Shown in pieces: positions 61,843-64,000 of a stretch of DNA of 64,000 nucleotides. Under the pieces are notes generated by a model. The model worked only from the letters and a program-made list of their open reading frames with translations, was not told the DNA's origin and did no database searches. This DNA comes from Alviniconcha marisindica (taxonomy: Eukaryota; Mollusca; Gastropoda; Provannidae), in the NCBI GenBank assembly GCA_018857735.1, contig JABMCL010001519.1:1135001-1199000 (forward strand), read 5' to 3'. Every line of letters starts with the position of its first letter. The first letter of the stretch is position 1. The translations under genes and the position numbers were made by a program.

Positions 61843-62279
61843 CAGAGGTGATATTGTTTTCAACACTTGAATGAATGAAAATGTATATGTGGGGCATAAA
61901 AACTTCCACATCAAAAAAAGTTGCCTGTTAACAGTACCATTTCTTACACATGACCTTGCCATTACATATAATTGTTATTGTGATATGCCAAATATAAACA
62001 GTCACAACCAACAACAACTGGCCCGCACCTCCAACCCTTCCCCCAAGTACGGCAACTATGAAATGAAAATCAGGGATTCTAATCGAGACAACAGTTATTA
62101 GTAACTGGTTCAACAAGTTGCAGTTACATTTACTGAAAATAGATACAAGTGTAGGTTAGACGAGGGAAGAGAAGATGAGGTTGATTAAAACTGCAGTCAA
62201 AATGACCAGCCGGGGGGGGGGGGGGGGGGGATCAAGCTCGACCCCAAACCAAAACTTGATAAGATACGGGTCCCCAGCA

Positions 62280-63265
62280 ATGTGGATCTCATCAGAGCTC
62301 CGGAAATGCATCATGAAAGTCGAGGTGGCCCTCCTGGGCTCCCCGTCCCTAATAGTGCTTATGGTCTCTGTGGACGTAAAGCAACATTGAAGCTCATCCC
62401 CAAACCGAAACTTCATAAGGTACGTGTCCCCAGCAGTGTGGATCTCATCAGAGCTCCAGATCTGTGTCGATGAAAGTCAATGTGTCCGTCATAGTCCTTA
62501 TGGTCTCTGTGGACGTAAAGCAACATTGAAGCTCATCCCCAAACCGAAACTTTATAAGGTACGTGTCCCCAGCAGTGTGGATCTCGGAGCTGTGTCCTGA
62601 AGGTTGAGGTGTCCGTCCTGGACTTCCCGTACTACTTAATAGTCTTTATGGTCTGTGTGGACGTAAAGCAACACAAGCTCATCCCCAAACCAAACCTTCA
62701 CAAGGTACGTGTCCCCAGCAGTGTGGATCTCATCAGAGCTCCGGAGCTGTGCCAGTGAAAGTCGAGGTGGTCGTCCTGGGCTCCCCGTCCCTAACAGTGC
62801 TTATGGTCTCTGTGGAGGTAAAGCAACACTGAAGCTCATCTCCAAACCAAAACTTGATAAGGTACGGGTCCCCAGCAGTGTGGATCTGATCAGAGCTCCA
62901 GATCTGTGTCAGTAAAAGCCGAGGTGGCCGTCCTGGGCTCCCCGTCCCTAATCGTGCTTATGGTCTCTGTGGACGTAAAGCAACATTGAAGCTCATCCCC
63001 AAACCAAAACTTCATAAGGTACGTGTCCCCAGCAATGTGGATCTCATCAGAGCTCCAGATCTGTGTCGGTGAAAGTCAAGGTGTCCATCCTTGACTCCCC
63101 GTCCTTATAGTCTTTCTTATGGTCTCTGTGGACGTAAAGCAACATTGAAGTTCCTCCCCAAACCGAAACATCATAAGGTACGTGTCCCCAGCAATGTGGA
63201 TCTCATCAGAGTTCCGGAGCTGTGTCATGAAGGTCAAGGTGGCCGGCTCTCTCCTACAATAACTA
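62280..63265 (+). repeat. Tandem array of about 165-bp units, GTGGACGTAAAG family
   Basis: About six units each hold gagctcc(g/a)ga, gtctctgtggacgtaaagca, ctcatccccaaacc and gtgtccccagcagtgtgg. It is a locally amplified version of the dispersed family. Apparent short reading frames here are shadows of the repeat. Confidence 0.75.
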
Positions 63266-63269
63266 TGAA

Positions 63270-64000
63270 GTAACAGGTGCTTATACTTTGCCTACGTTGT
63301 TTATTATACTGATTTATTGTAAGAAAAACAAGAACAAACTCTCAAGTGAAGGAAACATATAATGCTTTAGTTGTCATACTGACGTTATTTAGACGTTTTA
63401 ATCGTCTCAAATGTCTTACTGAAAAAGAAGAAGAATAAAACGCAAGATAGGCACAGGAGTTACAAGAACGCTGGTCAACTCAGTTTTTACCGTGGGAACA
63501 GTGTACGCTCCCGTTTCAGTTGAAGAGTCGTCTTGACCCACAGACAAGACCCGGAAGTCGCATTCGATTGGACCAGCGAATACCCTGGGATTTCGGACTT
63601 TCAGATTTAGCCGGAATGCCTTTGGACGCGAAGTTATCGCTTCTGCATCAGTAGGTCCAGTTTGTGAGCCGCCTCCACCCGACTAACTGACCTAGGTGGG
63701 CGGTCAGTTACTTCCTGGTTCGCATTGGGCCCTGCGGCAATATACACACCTACTTCAAACCGAGCGGTTCTCACCCCGATAACTAACTCCGTAACTCCGT
63801 AGGGAGGAGATGGACAGTTAAACTGTTCCTTCCTCTCCAGGCTTGTATATAGTATATAAAATACTTACGCATGCGTGGCTTCGGTCGTAAACAGAGGGCC
63901 ACCATGCATGCGTAACTAGGTGACGTTTGGTAGACCGTTAAAGTTTTGTCTTGGCTTGCGAATTTTTCACATTCTTTGAGCGGCAGTGAAGAGGTTAGAT
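63270..64000. other. Right edge, no gene seen
   Basis: Mixed-composition sequence with a GC-richer part from about 63480, including cctaggtgggcggtcagtta and two gcatgcgt sites. It could be promoter or 5' UTR of a gene beyond the window; nothing coding was found. Confidence 0.3.

Noticed and set aside
62156..63273. Several 60-86 codon frames near the right edge
   Set aside because: They are parallel shadows of the 165-bp tandem unit and show no family similarity.

Overview
This is eukaryotic nuclear DNA from an animal. It has compact exons in long introns, GT-AG splice sites, AATAAA signals, SINE and non-LTR retroelement debris, and very many CA/GT, CT and AT microsatellites and minisatellites. 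Protein similarity and repeat style suggest a lophotrochozoan, most likely a mollusc (possibly a gastropod). No single feature proves this.

Four genes are recognisable by exon-by-exon translation, and they form two head-to-head pairs. Pair 1 is PAM16/Magmas (minus, 4 exons, 14.07 to 6.83 kb; TIM23 import motor subunit) and LRRC59 (plus, 7 exons, 14.46 to 23.66 kb; ER membrane leucine-rich-repeat protein), sharing a gap of about 0.4 kb. Pair 2 is CCDC138 (minus, 14 exons, 49.89 to 34.62 kb; coiled-coil protein) and NAXD (plus, 10 exons, 50.20 to 59.96 kb; ATP-dependent NAD(P)HX dehydratase), sharing a gap of 308 bp. Two extra exons for a FAR1/ZSWIM3-like zinc-binding domain lie between NAXD exons 1 and 2. 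Their splice phases allow either a stand-alone protein or an in-frame FAR1-NAXD fusion that lacks the mitochondrial presequence.

Layout: 1-6.0 kb is probable 3' UTR/intergenic DNA (a possible C-terminal codon run at the left edge, repeats, a polyA signal near 5.34 kb). 6.0-14.1 kb is PAM16, with a THAP-bearing transposon relic (9.88-11.87 kb) in an intron. 14.4-23.7 kb is LRRC59. 23.7-34.3 kb has no recognised gene and holds repeats and two or three very short coding-like fragments. 34.3-49.9 kb is CCDC138. 50.2-60 kb is NAXD. 60-64 kb is 3' flank with duplicated repeats.

The most unusual theme is that minisatellites repeatedly start inside an exon and carry its splice site into the neighbouring intron. 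Three consecutive CCDC138 exons (9, 10, 11) are each followed by an array (about 12, 40 and 5 extra copies) of their own 3' end plus 5' splice site. PAM16 exon 2 and NAXD exons 2 and 9 are preceded by copies of their own 3' splice site plus the first exon bases. The window therefore holds roughly 75 extra splice-site copies next to real ones. Two one-base frame disruptions (LRRC59 exon 5, CCDC138 exon 1) look like sequence errors, because removing one base restores both the homologous frame and the splice phase.
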